Assembly: GCA_963677505.2 (NCBI GenBank)
Contig: CAXXWB010000037.1
Span: 87,110-151,109 of the forward strand
Reading direction: 5' to 3'
Source of the DNA: JBGSUZ01 sp963677505
GTDB taxonomy: Bacteria; Bacillota; Clostridia; Peptostreptococcales; Acidaminobacteraceae
DNA length: 64,000 nt
Made by a program: the position numbers and the translations under genes. How positions within the stretch are numbered: the first letter of the stretch is position 1; each line of letters begins with the position of its first letter. The notes below the pieces were generated by a model. It made no database searches, was not told the DNA's origin, and saw only the letters and a list, made by a program, of their open reading frames with translations. Shown in pieces: positions 23,305 through 30,398 of the stretch.

Positions 23305-23403
23305 ATGATCGAAAACAGTACATTATGCCCTTACGGAACAGAAGACGAAACACCAAAGGATGAGATTAACCTTTTAGGATGTGACATATACGTTTTAAGA
23401 TAA
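23305..23403 (+). CDS. 32-residue peptide, unknown function
   Basis: A free-standing unit: promoter at 23244-23272, GAGAGGA about 14 bases before the ATG, then 32 codons, a TAA at 23401, and an intrinsic terminator at 23425-23457. The peptide starts MIENSTLCPYG, is acidic in the middle (EDETPKDE), has two cysteines (residues 8 and 26) and ends CDIYVLR. There is no signal peptide or membrane segment. I do not recognise it. It may be a small regulatory protein, a modified-peptide precursor, or a dual-function RNA. No modification or export gene is adjacent. Confidence 0.5.
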   Translation: MIENSTLCPYGTEDETPKDEINLLGCDIYVLR

Positions 23404-23424
23404 TCTTATCAAAATTAAAAATAG

Positions 23425-23457
23425 AAAAGCCTCTGATAGAACTCGGAGGCTTTTTTA
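23425..23457 (+). terminator. Intrinsic terminator of the small peptide unit
   Basis: AAGCCTC pairs with GAGGCTT and is followed by six T, only 22 bases after the peptide stop. Confidence 0.88.
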
Positions 23458-23503
23458 TTGAAAAAAATGTGAAATTAATTATAAATTTTCTACCCTAAAT
23501 TTT

Positions 23504-23917
23504 CTACACAAGAATATATTGAATTTTAGCGTAGCAAGCAATTAACTGGGCATCGATACTCTCTAGCAAAATTTGGTCACTTGCCCAAAAATGCAAATCT
23601 GATTCTTCATGAAGAGAATTATCGGCAGATTTTGCTTTTGAAAGGTCTACTGCGTAGAGATAGTATGTACTCGACGTCGTTCTATCTCCAGCGCAAACGC
23701 CAAGGCTGTTGATATTGATAGGATCTACTATATAACCAAATGATTTCTTGAGGGTATCCAAAATTTCAACTTCAAGATTTTCAAGTTCAACTTGAATACA
23801 AATGCCACAGATATCTTTTCTTTGATCCCAAGCAGGAATCAAAGCCTTTTGTAGAAGATATTGAAGTTGATTCATTTTTTTTCGATATGGTAATAACAAA
23901 ACGGTGACTTGATCCAT
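23504..23917 (-). CDS. Degenerate Nudix-like protein
   Basis: The 137-residue product resembles the small Firmicutes Nudix proteins that begin MDQVTVLLLPYR and continue ...DICGI... and GVCAGDRTTSSTYYLYAVDLS. The Nudix box is lost: after CGICIQVELENLEVEI the catalytic REXXEE position reads LDTLKKSFG, with no acidic triad. It should therefore bind rather than hydrolyse a nucleotide, if it is a Nudix fold at all. ATG at 23917 is preferred, with AGGAAG upstream on this strand; the frame extends to 23983. It stands alone, convergent with the small peptide unit and close to the NAD-salvage operon. Confidence 0.45.
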   Translation of the reverse strand: MDQVTVLLLPYRKKMNQLQYLLQKALIPAWDQRKDICGICIQVELENLEVEILDTLKKSFGYIVDPININSLGVCAGDRTTSSTYYLYAVDLSKAKSADNSLHEESDLHFWASDQILLESIDAQLIACYAKIQYILV

Positions 23918-24078
23918 AAGGTCACTTCCTTTCCTATTTTTCCCTAAGGTTAATATATATATACCCAACAGAGTCTTAAACAACCTCAGTTTAGGTTAAA
24001 TGGAAGATCTCAAGTACTATTTTACAAGTCAATAATTCATTTTAATATATTTCTCTGATACCGTTTTGAAACTCTTTA

Positions 24079-24132
24079 GTAATACAGCTTTAACCTTCCG
24101 TTAATAGATTTCTAATAATAAGGCAATATAAT
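24079..24132 (+). promoter_or_regulatory. Pho-box-like promoter of a small RNA
   Basis: Four hexamers GTAATA, TTAACC, TTAATA and CTAATA start at 24079, 24090, 24101 and 24112, an exact 11-bp period. TATAAT follows at 24127-24132. There is no good -35. This is the layout of PhoP-activated promoters in Firmicutes, and the -10 lies 15 bp after the last repeat start, as at phoP (48286 and 48301). Confidence 0.6.
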
Positions 24133-24138
24133 GAACTT

Positions 24139-24236
24139 GTAAGTAAATGCTGATCCCACAATCAGTCATATATTTCCCCCTCTTAGGAAGCACACTCCCC
24201 CTAAAGTTTTCACAGTGCTTCCATTTTATTTTTTTT
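24139..24236 (+). ncRNA. Candidate C-rich regulatory small RNA, about 95 nt
   Basis: The stretch runs from a predicted start after the Pho-box-like promoter to a terminator and has no ribosome-binding site. It can fold a small hairpin (CTGAT-CCCACA-ATCAG), then a single-stranded ATTTCCCCCTCTTA, then a terminator hairpin (GGAAGCAC/GTGCTTCC) with ACTCCCCCTAAAG in the loop, followed by a T-rich tail. Unpaired CCCCCU repeats are typical of Firmicutes small RNAs that pair with ribosome-binding sites (the RsaE/RoxS style). It is not recognised as a named family. A 31-codon ORF inside (ATG 24149) lacks a ribosome-binding site. Confidence 0.55.
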
Positions 24237-24247
24237 GGTTAAACCCC

Positions 24248-24276
24248 TTGACGAACAGTAGTAAATCCACTATACT
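24248..24276 (+). promoter_or_regulatory. Promoter of tRNA-Arg
   Basis: TTGACG (24248-24253), a 17-bp spacer and TATACT (24271-24276). Confidence 0.8.
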
Positions 24277-24321
24277 AATTCTTGTGTCACAGGGAAGTAA
24301 AATATACAATATACACCATAC

Positions 24322-24398
24322 GCGATCATAGCTCAGCTGGATAGAGTGTCTGACTACGAATCAGAAGGTCGGGGGTTCGAATCCCTCTGGTCGCACCA
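24322..24398 (+). tRNA. tRNA-Arg (ACG)
   Basis: 77 nt with acceptor GCGATCA/TGGTCGC and anticodon loop CTACGAA; A34 is expected to be edited to inosine to read CGU, CGC and CGA. CCA is encoded. It has its own promoter, separate from the rRNA-linked tRNA block. Confidence 0.95.
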
Positions 24399-24533
24399 TC
24401 TTACAATCGCTTAAAATGCTTGGTTTTAGTTCAATCTAAGGCTGAGTATTTTTTTTTTTGAAAAAATAGCACAGGGAATTGCACAGGAATTTTTATTGGC
24501 AATTATAAATTAAACTTTAAAATACATTGAATC

Positions 24534-24606
24534 GATACAATTTGAGAAAAAATACCATGACAATCCGAAGTATTGTATCTATAATATGAATTGTAAACGA
24601 TACAAT
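24534..24606 (+). promoter_or_regulatory. pdxST promoter with three GATACAAT elements (probable PdxR sites)
   Basis: ATGACA (24557-24562), a 17-bp spacer and TATAAT (24580-24585) form the promoter. GATACAAT occurs at 24534-24541 and 24599-24606, and inverted as ATTGTATC at 24572-24579, abutting the -10. PdxR-type MocR regulators use such mixed direct and inverted repeats upstream of pdxST. The pdxR gene is not in the window. Confidence 0.6.
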
Positions 24607-24629
24607 AATTTACATAAGGAGTGTAATGT

Positions 24630-25508
24630 ATGCAAAAACAATATGATTTAAACATGAACCTCGCACAAATGTTAAAAGGTGGCGTTATTATGGATGTTAC
24701 GACGCCAGAAGAAGCTATCATCGCTGAACGTGCTGGAGCAGTTGCTGTTATGGCGCTTGAAAGAGTACCGTCTGACATTAGAAAAATGGGTGGGGTAGCT
24801 AGAATGTCTGACCCAAAAATGATTAAAGCGATTCAATCAGCTGTGAGTATTCCTGTTATGGCAAAAGTCAGAATTGGTCATTTTGTTGAGGCTCAGGTAC
24901 TTCAGGCTCTAGACATAGATTTTATTGATGAGAGCGAAGTTTTAACGATGGCAGATGATCTTTATCATATTGAAAAGAGCAAGTTCAAAGCGCCTTTCGT
25001 ATGTGGTGCGAGAAATTTAGGCGAAGCTCTTAGAAGAATTGGTGAAGGGGCTGCCATGATTCGTACTAAAGGGGAAGCCGGTACAGGAAATGTGGTTGAG
25101 GCGGTTAAGCATATGAGAGCCATCAATGCAGAAATTCAACGTGCCGCTGGAACGCCAAAAGAGGGTTTAATGACTTTGGCGAAAGAGTTCGGGGTGCCTT
25201 ACGACTTATTAGTTAAAACGGCAGAACTTAAAAGATTGCCAGTGGTTAACTTTGCAGCGGGTGGGATTGCAACGCCAGCAGATGCAGCACTTATGATGCA
25301 ATTAGGTTGTGATGGCGTCTTTGTTGGATCGGGTATATTTAAGTCATCTAATCCAGAGTTAATGGCACATGCTATTGTAAAAGCAGTTGCTTGTTATGAT
25401 CAACCTGAAATTGTTGCCCAAGTTTCTGAAGGTTTAGGAGAAGCTATGAAAGGCATCGCTATTGAACACATTGAAACCCATATGAGACTTGCTGAAAGAG
25501 GGTGCTAA
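24630..25508 (+). CDS. pdxS: Pyridoxal 5'-phosphate synthase, synthase subunit PdxS
   Basis: Condenses ribose 5-phosphate, glyceraldehyde 3-phosphate and ammonia into PLP on a dodecameric barrel. The 292-residue length is standard. Asp22 (VIMDVTTPE), Lys79 (PVMAKVRIGHF) and a second lysine near 147 (IRTKGEAGTGN) are the known catalytic residues. The phosphate-binding GGIATPADAALMM and GCDGVFVGSGIF are intact. AAGGAG at 24616-24621 supports the ATG at 24630. It has its own promoter and probably PdxR control. pdxT follows one base after the stop. Confidence 0.97.
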   Translation: MQKQYDLNMNLAQMLKGGVIMDVTTPEEAIIAERAGAVAVMALERVPSDIRKMGGVARMSDPKMIKAIQSAVSIPVMAKVRIGHFVEAQVLQALDIDFIDESEVLTMADDLYHIEKSKFKAPFVCGARNLGEALRRIGEGAAMIRTKGEAGTGNVVEAVKHMRAINAEIQRAAGTPKEGLMTLAKEFGVPYDLLVKTAELKRLPVVNFAAGGIATPADAALMMQLGCDGVFVGSGIFKSSNPELMAHAIVKAVACYDQPEIVAQVSEGLGEAMKGIAIEHIETHMRLAERGC

Positions 25509-25509
25509 G

Positions 25510-26091
25510 GTGCTTCGGGTTGGCGTATTAGGTCTTCAGGGGGGCGTGGAAGAACATATAAGCGCCCTTAAAAGCTTGGAAAATGTTATGCCTGTATGGG
25601 TTCGTACTCGAGAAGATTTTGAAGGTATTGATGGCTTAATTTTACCTGGGGGCGAAAGTACAACATTGGGAAAGCTTTTACATCGCCTAGATCTTATGGA
25701 TTTTTTAAGAGATAAAATTGCCTCAGGTCTTCCTGTTTGGGGAACCTGTGCAGGTATGATTCTTCTAGCGGATCAAATTGAGGGACAAGATGAAACACAC
25801 CTTAAACTGCTCCATGTTAAAGTTTCCAGAAATGCTTTTGGCAGGCAGTTAGACAGTTTTGATAAACTGGATAATATACCTGCAGTTTCTGAGCAGCCAA
25901 TTCGTATGAGATTCATTCGCGCGCCACGAATTATGGACTGGGACAAAGAAAAGGTAGAAGTGCTTTATAAAATAGATGAATTTCCTGTGGCAGTAAGACA
26001 AGGCAATATATTGGCTACTTCCTTTCATCCAGAATTGGTAGGTGAAAATCAGGTACATCAATACTTCGTCGATATGATATATAAAATTTAG
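25510..26091 (+). CDS. pdxT: Pyridoxal 5'-phosphate synthase, glutaminase subunit PdxT
   Basis: Releases ammonia from glutamine and passes it to PdxS. It is a class I glutamine amidotransferase of 193 residues. The PGGEST loop is near residue 46-51, with nucleophile Cys80 (WGTCAGM), His173 and Glu175 (SFHPEL) forming the triad. The GTG at 25510 is preferred: it gives the usual short N-terminus LRVGVLGLQGGVEEH and avoids a long overlap with pdxS. An earlier in-frame TTG (25489) would overlap pdxS by 20 bases. Confidence 0.95.
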   Translation: MLRVGVLGLQGGVEEHISALKSLENVMPVWVRTREDFEGIDGLILPGGESTTLGKLLHRLDLMDFLRDKIASGLPVWGTCAGMILLADQIEGQDETHLKLLHVKVSRNAFGRQLDSFDKLDNIPAVSEQPIRMRFIRAPRIMDWDKEKVEVLYKIDEFPVAVRQGNILATSFHPELVGENQVHQYFVDMIYKI

Positions 26092-26127
26092 TTAACTTTT
26101 CCCCAAATTAAATCCTGCATGATATGA

Positions 26128-26190
26128 TAAAAGAGATTAGAAGGAATACAAAAGTTGTAATTCCTTTTGTCTCTTTTATTTTTTTGATTG
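26128..26190 (+). terminator. Intrinsic terminator after pdxT
   Basis: AAAAGAGA...AAGGAAT pairs with ATTCCTT...TCTCTTTT and is followed by a T run. It lies inside a longer open frame upstream of tag, which supports the later tag start at 26205. Confidence 0.8.
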
Positions 26191-26204
26191 TTGGAGGAGA
26201 AGGA

Positions 26205-26786
26205 ATGGAACGTTGTGCCTGGTGTATTGGAAATGAGCTTTATGAAAAGTATCACGACGAAGAATGGGGCAGACTTGTGACCGATGACCTTATCCAATTT
26301 GAATTTATGGTTTTAGAATCGGCTCAGGCAGGACTCAATTGGCTGACAATTTTAAAGAAAAGAGAAAATTACAGAGAGGCCTACAATCAGTTTGACCCTA
26401 AAATTATAGTCAACTATGATGAGGTTAAAATCCAAGACTTAATGGGAAATGCGGGTATTGTTAGAAATAGAAAAAAAATTGAAGCTTCCATTAAGAACGC
26501 CAAAGTCTTTATAGAAATTACTCAGGAATTTGGCTCTTTTGCCGCCTATTTGCTAGGTTTCTGCGGCGGTAAAGTAGTCGTCAATCATTGGGATACCCTT
26601 AAAGAAGTTCCTGCAACGACCCCCTTATCCGATGCCATCAGCAAGGATCTTAAAAAAAGGGGCTGTGGATTTATGGGTTCCACAATTGTATATGCACATT
26701 TACAAGCGACAGGCATAGTAATGGATCATGTGACGAATTGTCCTTGTTACCATGAAATTATAAAGGAAATGGAGGGTGTAATATGA
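26205..26786 (+). CDS. tag: DNA-3-methyladenine glycosylase I
   Basis: Excises 3-methyladenine in base-excision repair. The 193-residue product starts MERCAWC. The zinc site residues expected from E. coli Tag are present: Cys4, His17 (YHDEEWG), and the C-terminal MDHVTNCPC (His and Cys). The substrate-pocket segment ESAQAGLNWLTILKKRENY is conserved. GGAGGAGAAGG lies just upstream of the ATG at 26205. The stop overlaps the next gene by ATGA, so the pair is translationally coupled. Confidence 0.94.
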   Translation: MERCAWCIGNELYEKYHDEEWGRLVTDDLIQFEFMVLESAQAGLNWLTILKKRENYREAYNQFDPKIIVNYDEVKIQDLMGNAGIVRNRKKIEASIKNAKVFIEITQEFGSFAAYLLGFCGGKVVVNHWDTLKEVPATTPLSDAISKDLKKRGCGFMGSTIVYAHLQATGIVMDHVTNCPCYHEIIKEMEGVI

Positions 26787-27889
26787 ATCAGGAAAGATTA
26801 ATAAAACGTTTTATGGACTACGTTCAAATTGACAGCGAAACCCTTAACGAAGGTGCCTTTGATGATTACCTCTTTGAAGAACTGGAAAAACTGGGTTTTC
26901 AGGTCGCTAAAGATGAGGCAGGCAAGGTCATTGGCTCAAATGGTTACAATATTTATGCTTATAAGTCAGGAACAATAGATGCTGAGTCTATTGCATTTAG
27001 TTGTCATACGGACACGGTTAAACCTGGGATTGGAATTAAACCTATTCTCAAAGATGGTGTGATTCGAAGCAGCGGCGACACGATATTAGCAAGCGATGAC
27101 AAAGCTGGCATTGCGGCTATTATGGAAACTGTGACGGAGCTTTATGAAAGTAAAGAGGCTCATAGACCTATAGAAATTATCTTCACTATTGCAGAAGAAG
27201 GTGGGTTGAGAGGGGCAAAAAATCTTGACTATAGCAAGATGCGTTCTAAAAAAGCAATTATTTTAGACAGCAGCGGAAATGTGGGCAGTATCGTTGTTAA
27301 AGCACCTGCTCAAGACAAGATATTTGCTACATTCAATGGGAAGCCTGCTCATGCGGGAATTGAACCTGAAAAGGGAATCAGCGCCATTCAAGTGGCAGCT
27401 GCAGCAATTTCTAAAATGAAGCTGCTTAGAATCGACGAAGAAACAACGGCCAATATTGGAACTTTAATTGCTGAGTCGGCGACTAATATTGTTTGCCCTT
27501 CTGCTAAATTAATTGCAGAATCAAGAAGCTTAGACAATACAAAGCTTAAAAATCAAACAGACCATATGGTTGAGTGTATGAAAAAAGCAGCTGCAGATTT
27601 TGGGACGACAGTAGATGTCAATGTTGAGTCAATGTACAGCGCTTTTAGTATTCCTGAAGATGATGAATTTTTGCTAGAGGTCCGTCAGATATTAGAATCC
27701 TGTCAGTTTAAAATCAAACTGGCTTCAACAGGCGGCGGTAGTGATGCTAACATCTTTAACCAAAGAGGGATTAAAGCTATTAATTTAGGGACAGGAATGA
27801 CGGGAGCCCATACCCTTGAAGAACATATTAGTGTGAAAGATTTGACTGATCTTTGTAAGGCAGTTAAAGCCATTGCTTGCCAGAAATAG
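26783..27889 (+). CDS. M20-family metallopeptidase, peptidase T-like
   Basis: A zinc di- or tripeptidase/deacylase of the M20 family, 368 residues, cytoplasmic. Metal and catalytic residues are visible: SCHTDTVKPG (near 75), ASDDKAG (near 110), and the glutamate pair in TIAEEGGLRGAKNLD (near 142). The dimerisation/lid domain begins around GKPAHAGIEPEKGISAI. The C-terminal ligand is the His in TGMTGAHTLEEHISV. The exact substrate cannot be read from sequence; peptidase T-like is the nearest label. It follows tag with a 4-base overlap. Confidence 0.85.
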   Translation: MNQERLIKRFMDYVQIDSETLNEGAFDDYLFEELEKLGFQVAKDEAGKVIGSNGYNIYAYKSGTIDAESIAFSCHTDTVKPGIGIKPILKDGVIRSSGDTILASDDKAGIAAIMETVTELYESKEAHRPIEIIFTIAEEGGLRGAKNLDYSKMRSKKAIILDSSGNVGSIVVKAPAQDKIFATFNGKPAHAGIEPEKGISAIQVAAAAISKMKLLRIDEETTANIGTLIAESATNIVCPSAKLIAESRSLDNTKLKNQTDHMVECMKKAAADFGTTVDVNVESMYSAFSIPEDDEFLLEVRQILESCQFKIKLASTGGGSDANIFNQRGIKAINLGTGMTGAHTLEEHISVKDLTDLCKAVKAIACQK

Positions 27890-27901
27890 AAAGTTAAATG
27901 A

Positions 27902-27950
27902 AGGCGCTGTTACAAATCTAGAAATCTAGAGGCGTAACAGCTCCTTTTTT
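27902..27950 (+). terminator. Intrinsic terminator after the M20 gene
   Basis: GCTGTTAC pairs with GTAACAGC, followed by CTCC and a run of T. It lies between convergent genes. Confidence 0.75.
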
Positions 27951-27987
27951 TAGAGTATTTAGGTGTCTTATTATCTGTGTCCGTTAT

Positions 27988-29304
27988 TTAGATACCTTTC
28001 AATTCCTCTAAGACCTCTTTGCGCTCTTCTTCTGTGAGGAGAGATAAGGTATGTTCGATGAGAGTGCTTAAAATATGTTGCATGGCACTAATTTCCTCAA
28101 TAGGTGGTATAATCATTTGATGGTAGACCAACTGATCTCTGAAGGATTTTACCTTATTCAAGGATTCTTTTAAGTTTTTATCGTCCAAGTGGTTGGCAAT
28201 CAAGTCATAGTCCAAATTCAGGCGGTCAACAGAGGCAGTTGGCAAATGACCATCTACATATTTTCTGAGTATGGTCTGATGATCAAACCATGATTCTAAA
28301 AAAGTCACCAATTCCCGCTTAGTTTCAGGCTCTTCCAGTTCATCTGCGTAGGGATTCTTTTTACTGCCGTCAGTTTTTGCAGATATTAAATGACCATAAA
28401 ATTCAGGATGCTCTAATAATATCTCATCGAGTATGTGTTCAACGATGGTTTCTTTCTGGTAGTCGTATGAGAGAACTTCAAGATAAGGTTCCAACTTTTC
28501 AGTTGAGTTTAAATCTGCTAGGCTTAAGAATTTATGGAGTTGATCTACACGACCCATTACAATTTCATCTGTGTTGATACACTTCTGGCATATTCTGTCG
28601 AATAGGAATGAAGCTAATTCATAATGATTCTCAAAGGCTACAGACATTCGCTTGACACGGTCTTGTACTGCTTTTTGAAGGCGTTTAAGTGCAATCTCGC
28701 CAGAGAGAACTAGACCATTTAGTTCGTCCAATATTTCGTATTCATCGGTTGAAAGAGCACCGCTTAAAGGTTTGTATACAAGGTCGTGTTCCACTTCTGC
28801 CCATGCATGCATGAGAACAGATGCCACTTGAATTTCAATTAAGGCATTTGTGTATTTGTGGTCGTGTTCACTACAATTTTTGGGGTCCAACATTACCCTG
28901 TAGTGTGCGGCGTGATAACCAGAAAATCTTCGAGGGTAGCCAGACTCTGTCATGGGGTTATAATCGGCGAGGGGAAAGGTTTTAATCTGCTTAACTTGAA
29001 AATGACTTTTGATAAAGCGATCAATGGTTTCTAAATCTCCAGGGAAATAAAGTGCAATTCTTACGCCTGCCAAGTCCACTATGTCTTCGTAGATAGATTC
29101 AACACTAGTGTATTGGCGCCGACTTTGTCTCTTGTTAAGCTTTTCAGATAAACGATCGGGTCTTTTCACTCTATAAGTTACGATAGCTCTAAGTCCAGAG
29201 CGTTCCAAAAAGTTTTGGCAGCTGTCAGAGCAAATCTGGGCCGCTTTTTCGTAGTAGTCCACTTCTTTTAAATATTGATCTAAAAATCTTTTTTTTACGT
29301 TCAT
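27988..29304 (-). CDS. RelA/SpoT-domain (p)ppGpp synthetase with a long C-terminal extension
   Basis: 438 residues. The synthetase domain (about 35-240) keeps the key motifs: RVKRPDRLSEKLNKR, the metal site VDLAGVRIALYFPGD, the stacking-tyrosine GYHAAHYRV, and IEIQVASVLMHAWAEVEHDLVYK with the catalytic glutamate. No HD hydrolase, TGS or ACT domain is present. Residues 240-438 form a helical extension of unknown role with FDRICQKC near the start. It is thus a small alarmone synthetase-like protein about twice the size of YjbM/YwaC. Length and architecture resemble fused toxic synthetases of toxin-antitoxin or antiphage systems, but I see no antitoxin partner. GGAGG sits before the ATG at 29304. 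Confidence 0.82.
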   Translation of the reverse strand: MNVKKRFLDQYLKEVDYYEKAAQICSDSCQNFLERSGLRAIVTYRVKRPDRLSEKLNKRQSRRQYTSVESIYEDIVDLAGVRIALYFPGDLETIDRFIKSHFQVKQIKTFPLADYNPMTESGYPRRFSGYHAAHYRVMLDPKNCSEHDHKYTNALIEIQVASVLMHAWAEVEHDLVYKPLSGALSTDEYEILDELNGLVLSGEIALKRLQKAVQDRVKRMSVAFENHYELASFLFDRICQKCINTDEIVMGRVDQLHKFLSLADLNSTEKLEPYLEVLSYDYQKETIVEHILDEILLEHPEFYGHLISAKTDGSKKNPYADELEEPETKRELVTFLESWFDHQTILRKYVDGHLPTASVDRLNLDYDLIANHLDDKNLKESLNKVKSFRDQLVYHQMIIPPIEEISAMQHILSTLIEHTLSLLTEEERKEVLEELKGI

Positions 29305-29416
29305 TTTAACCTCCAAAAGTGCCGTCTTAATGATATCATATGAATTATAACTATTAAGGTCAAATTAAGTTTCACTTAAGCATATATGTGACGGAGAAAT
29401 ATGGAGGAATTCAGGC

Positions 29417-29890
29417 ATGGATTTTTGTAAAAGCAGTATAAAACTGGCTAGAATTTTGAATCACAACGAGATTCAATGGGCCTTTGGGGGCTCGTGTTTA
29501 CTATATTACATAGGGATTCCTTTAACACCTCGAGATTTGGATGTGGTTATTGCCAAAAAAGATATCGAGAAAGCTAGAATAGCTTTGATTCAGTCTGGAG
29601 CAGAACTAAAGGAAGAAAAACATAGTGATAATTCATTTATTACTGAGAAATTTTATACGTTTTTATGGGAGGATGTCGAAATTGATTTAATGGCAGTGCC
29701 AGGCATTAGAAAGGGAGATAAGTTTTTTGTAATGCAATTTGATCAAAAGGGACCTTGGAAATGGGTTGAGGACCAAGGTGAAAAAATAGCTCTATGCGAC
29801 CCTGAAGACTGGCTAGTTTATTATTCTTTAATGGAAAACCGTGAAACGAGAGTTAAGCAGTTAAGTGATTATCTTGAAAAAAGAATGTGA
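29417..29890 (+). CDS. Nucleotidyltransferase-fold protein of unknown substrate
   Basis: 157 residues with the polymerase-beta superfamily pattern: GGSCLLYYIG followed by PRDLDVVIA (GG-S and D-x-D) at about 24-45. A third acidic strand IDLMAVPG lies near 95. This resembles the minimal nucleotidyltransferase family used in some toxin-antitoxin and defence modules, and also housekeeping uncharacterised proteins. It is transcribed away from the RelA/SpoT-domain gene, with 112 bp between. The start ATG at 29417 has GGAGG upstream. The function is unknown. Confidence 0.6.
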   Translation: MDFCKSSIKLARILNHNEIQWAFGGSCLLYYIGIPLTPRDLDVVIAKKDIEKARIALIQSGAELKEEKHSDNSFITEKFYTFLWEDVEIDLMAVPGIRKGDKFFVMQFDQKGPWKWVEDQGEKIALCDPEDWLVYYSLMENRETRVKQLSDYLEKRM

Positions 29891-29939
29891 TGAAGGAATT
29901 AGATTTTATTAACAAACAGATTTTTCAATTGGAAGCAAA

Positions 29940-29972
29940 TCAAAAAGGGCTGTATAGAACAGCCCTTCATCT
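29940..29972 (-). terminator. Intrinsic terminator of the cold-shock gene
   Basis: AAGGGCTGT pairs with ACAGCCCTT; read on the minus strand it is followed by a T-rich tract. Confidence 0.8.
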
Positions 29973-30009
29973 GATAATGTCATTATTAAAAATTTTGAAA
30001 ACCTAGTGC

Positions 30010-30210
30010 CTATATTTTTGTTACATTTGAAGCTTGAGGACCTTTTTGACCATCAACTACTTGGAATTCAACGGCTTGTCCTTCCTCAAGTGTTTTAAAG
30101 CCATCACACTCTATTGCAGAGTAATGAACGAAAACGTCATTGCCGCCATCGACAGTGATAAAGCCAAAACCTTTTTCTGAGTTAAACCATTTTACTGTAC
30201 CTTTTGTCAT
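30010..30210 (-). CDS. Cold-shock domain protein
   Basis: A 66-residue single-domain RNA chaperone. RNP1 (KGFGFI) and RNP2 (VFVHY) are intact, in the usual order after GTVKWFNSE. GGAGG at the expected distance on the minus strand selects the ATG at 30210; the frame runs to 30225. The promoter is strong and only about 30 bases upstream, so there is no long 5' leader of the kind that makes E. coli cspA thermoregulated. A terminator follows 38 bases downstream. Confidence 0.95.
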   Translation of the reverse strand: MTKGTVKWFNSEKGFGFITVDGGNDVFVHYSAIECDGFKTLEEGQAVEFQVVDGQKGPQASNVTKI

Positions 30211-30246
30211 TTTAGCATCCTCCAAACAAATTATAATTACTATTCA

Positions 30247-30275
30247 ATTTTAGCAATCTTATGGATTAATGTCAA
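30247..30275 (-). promoter_or_regulatory. Promoter of the cold-shock gene
   Basis: On the minus strand, TTGACA (30275-30270), a 17-bp spacer and TAAAAT (30252-30247). Confidence 0.8.
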
Positions 30276-30398
30276 GATAAGGGAGTTAAATATTTCAATA
30301 ATTCACAGTATTCTGTCTATTTCATTTATGCTAAACTTCATATAAATAATGCCGATAAATTACATATACTTTGATTTTAATTCTCAATGAGGTAAATA

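Noticed and set aside
24149..24244. 31-codon ORF inside the candidate small RNA
   Set aside because: No ribosome-binding site, and its codons cover the terminator stem and T run.
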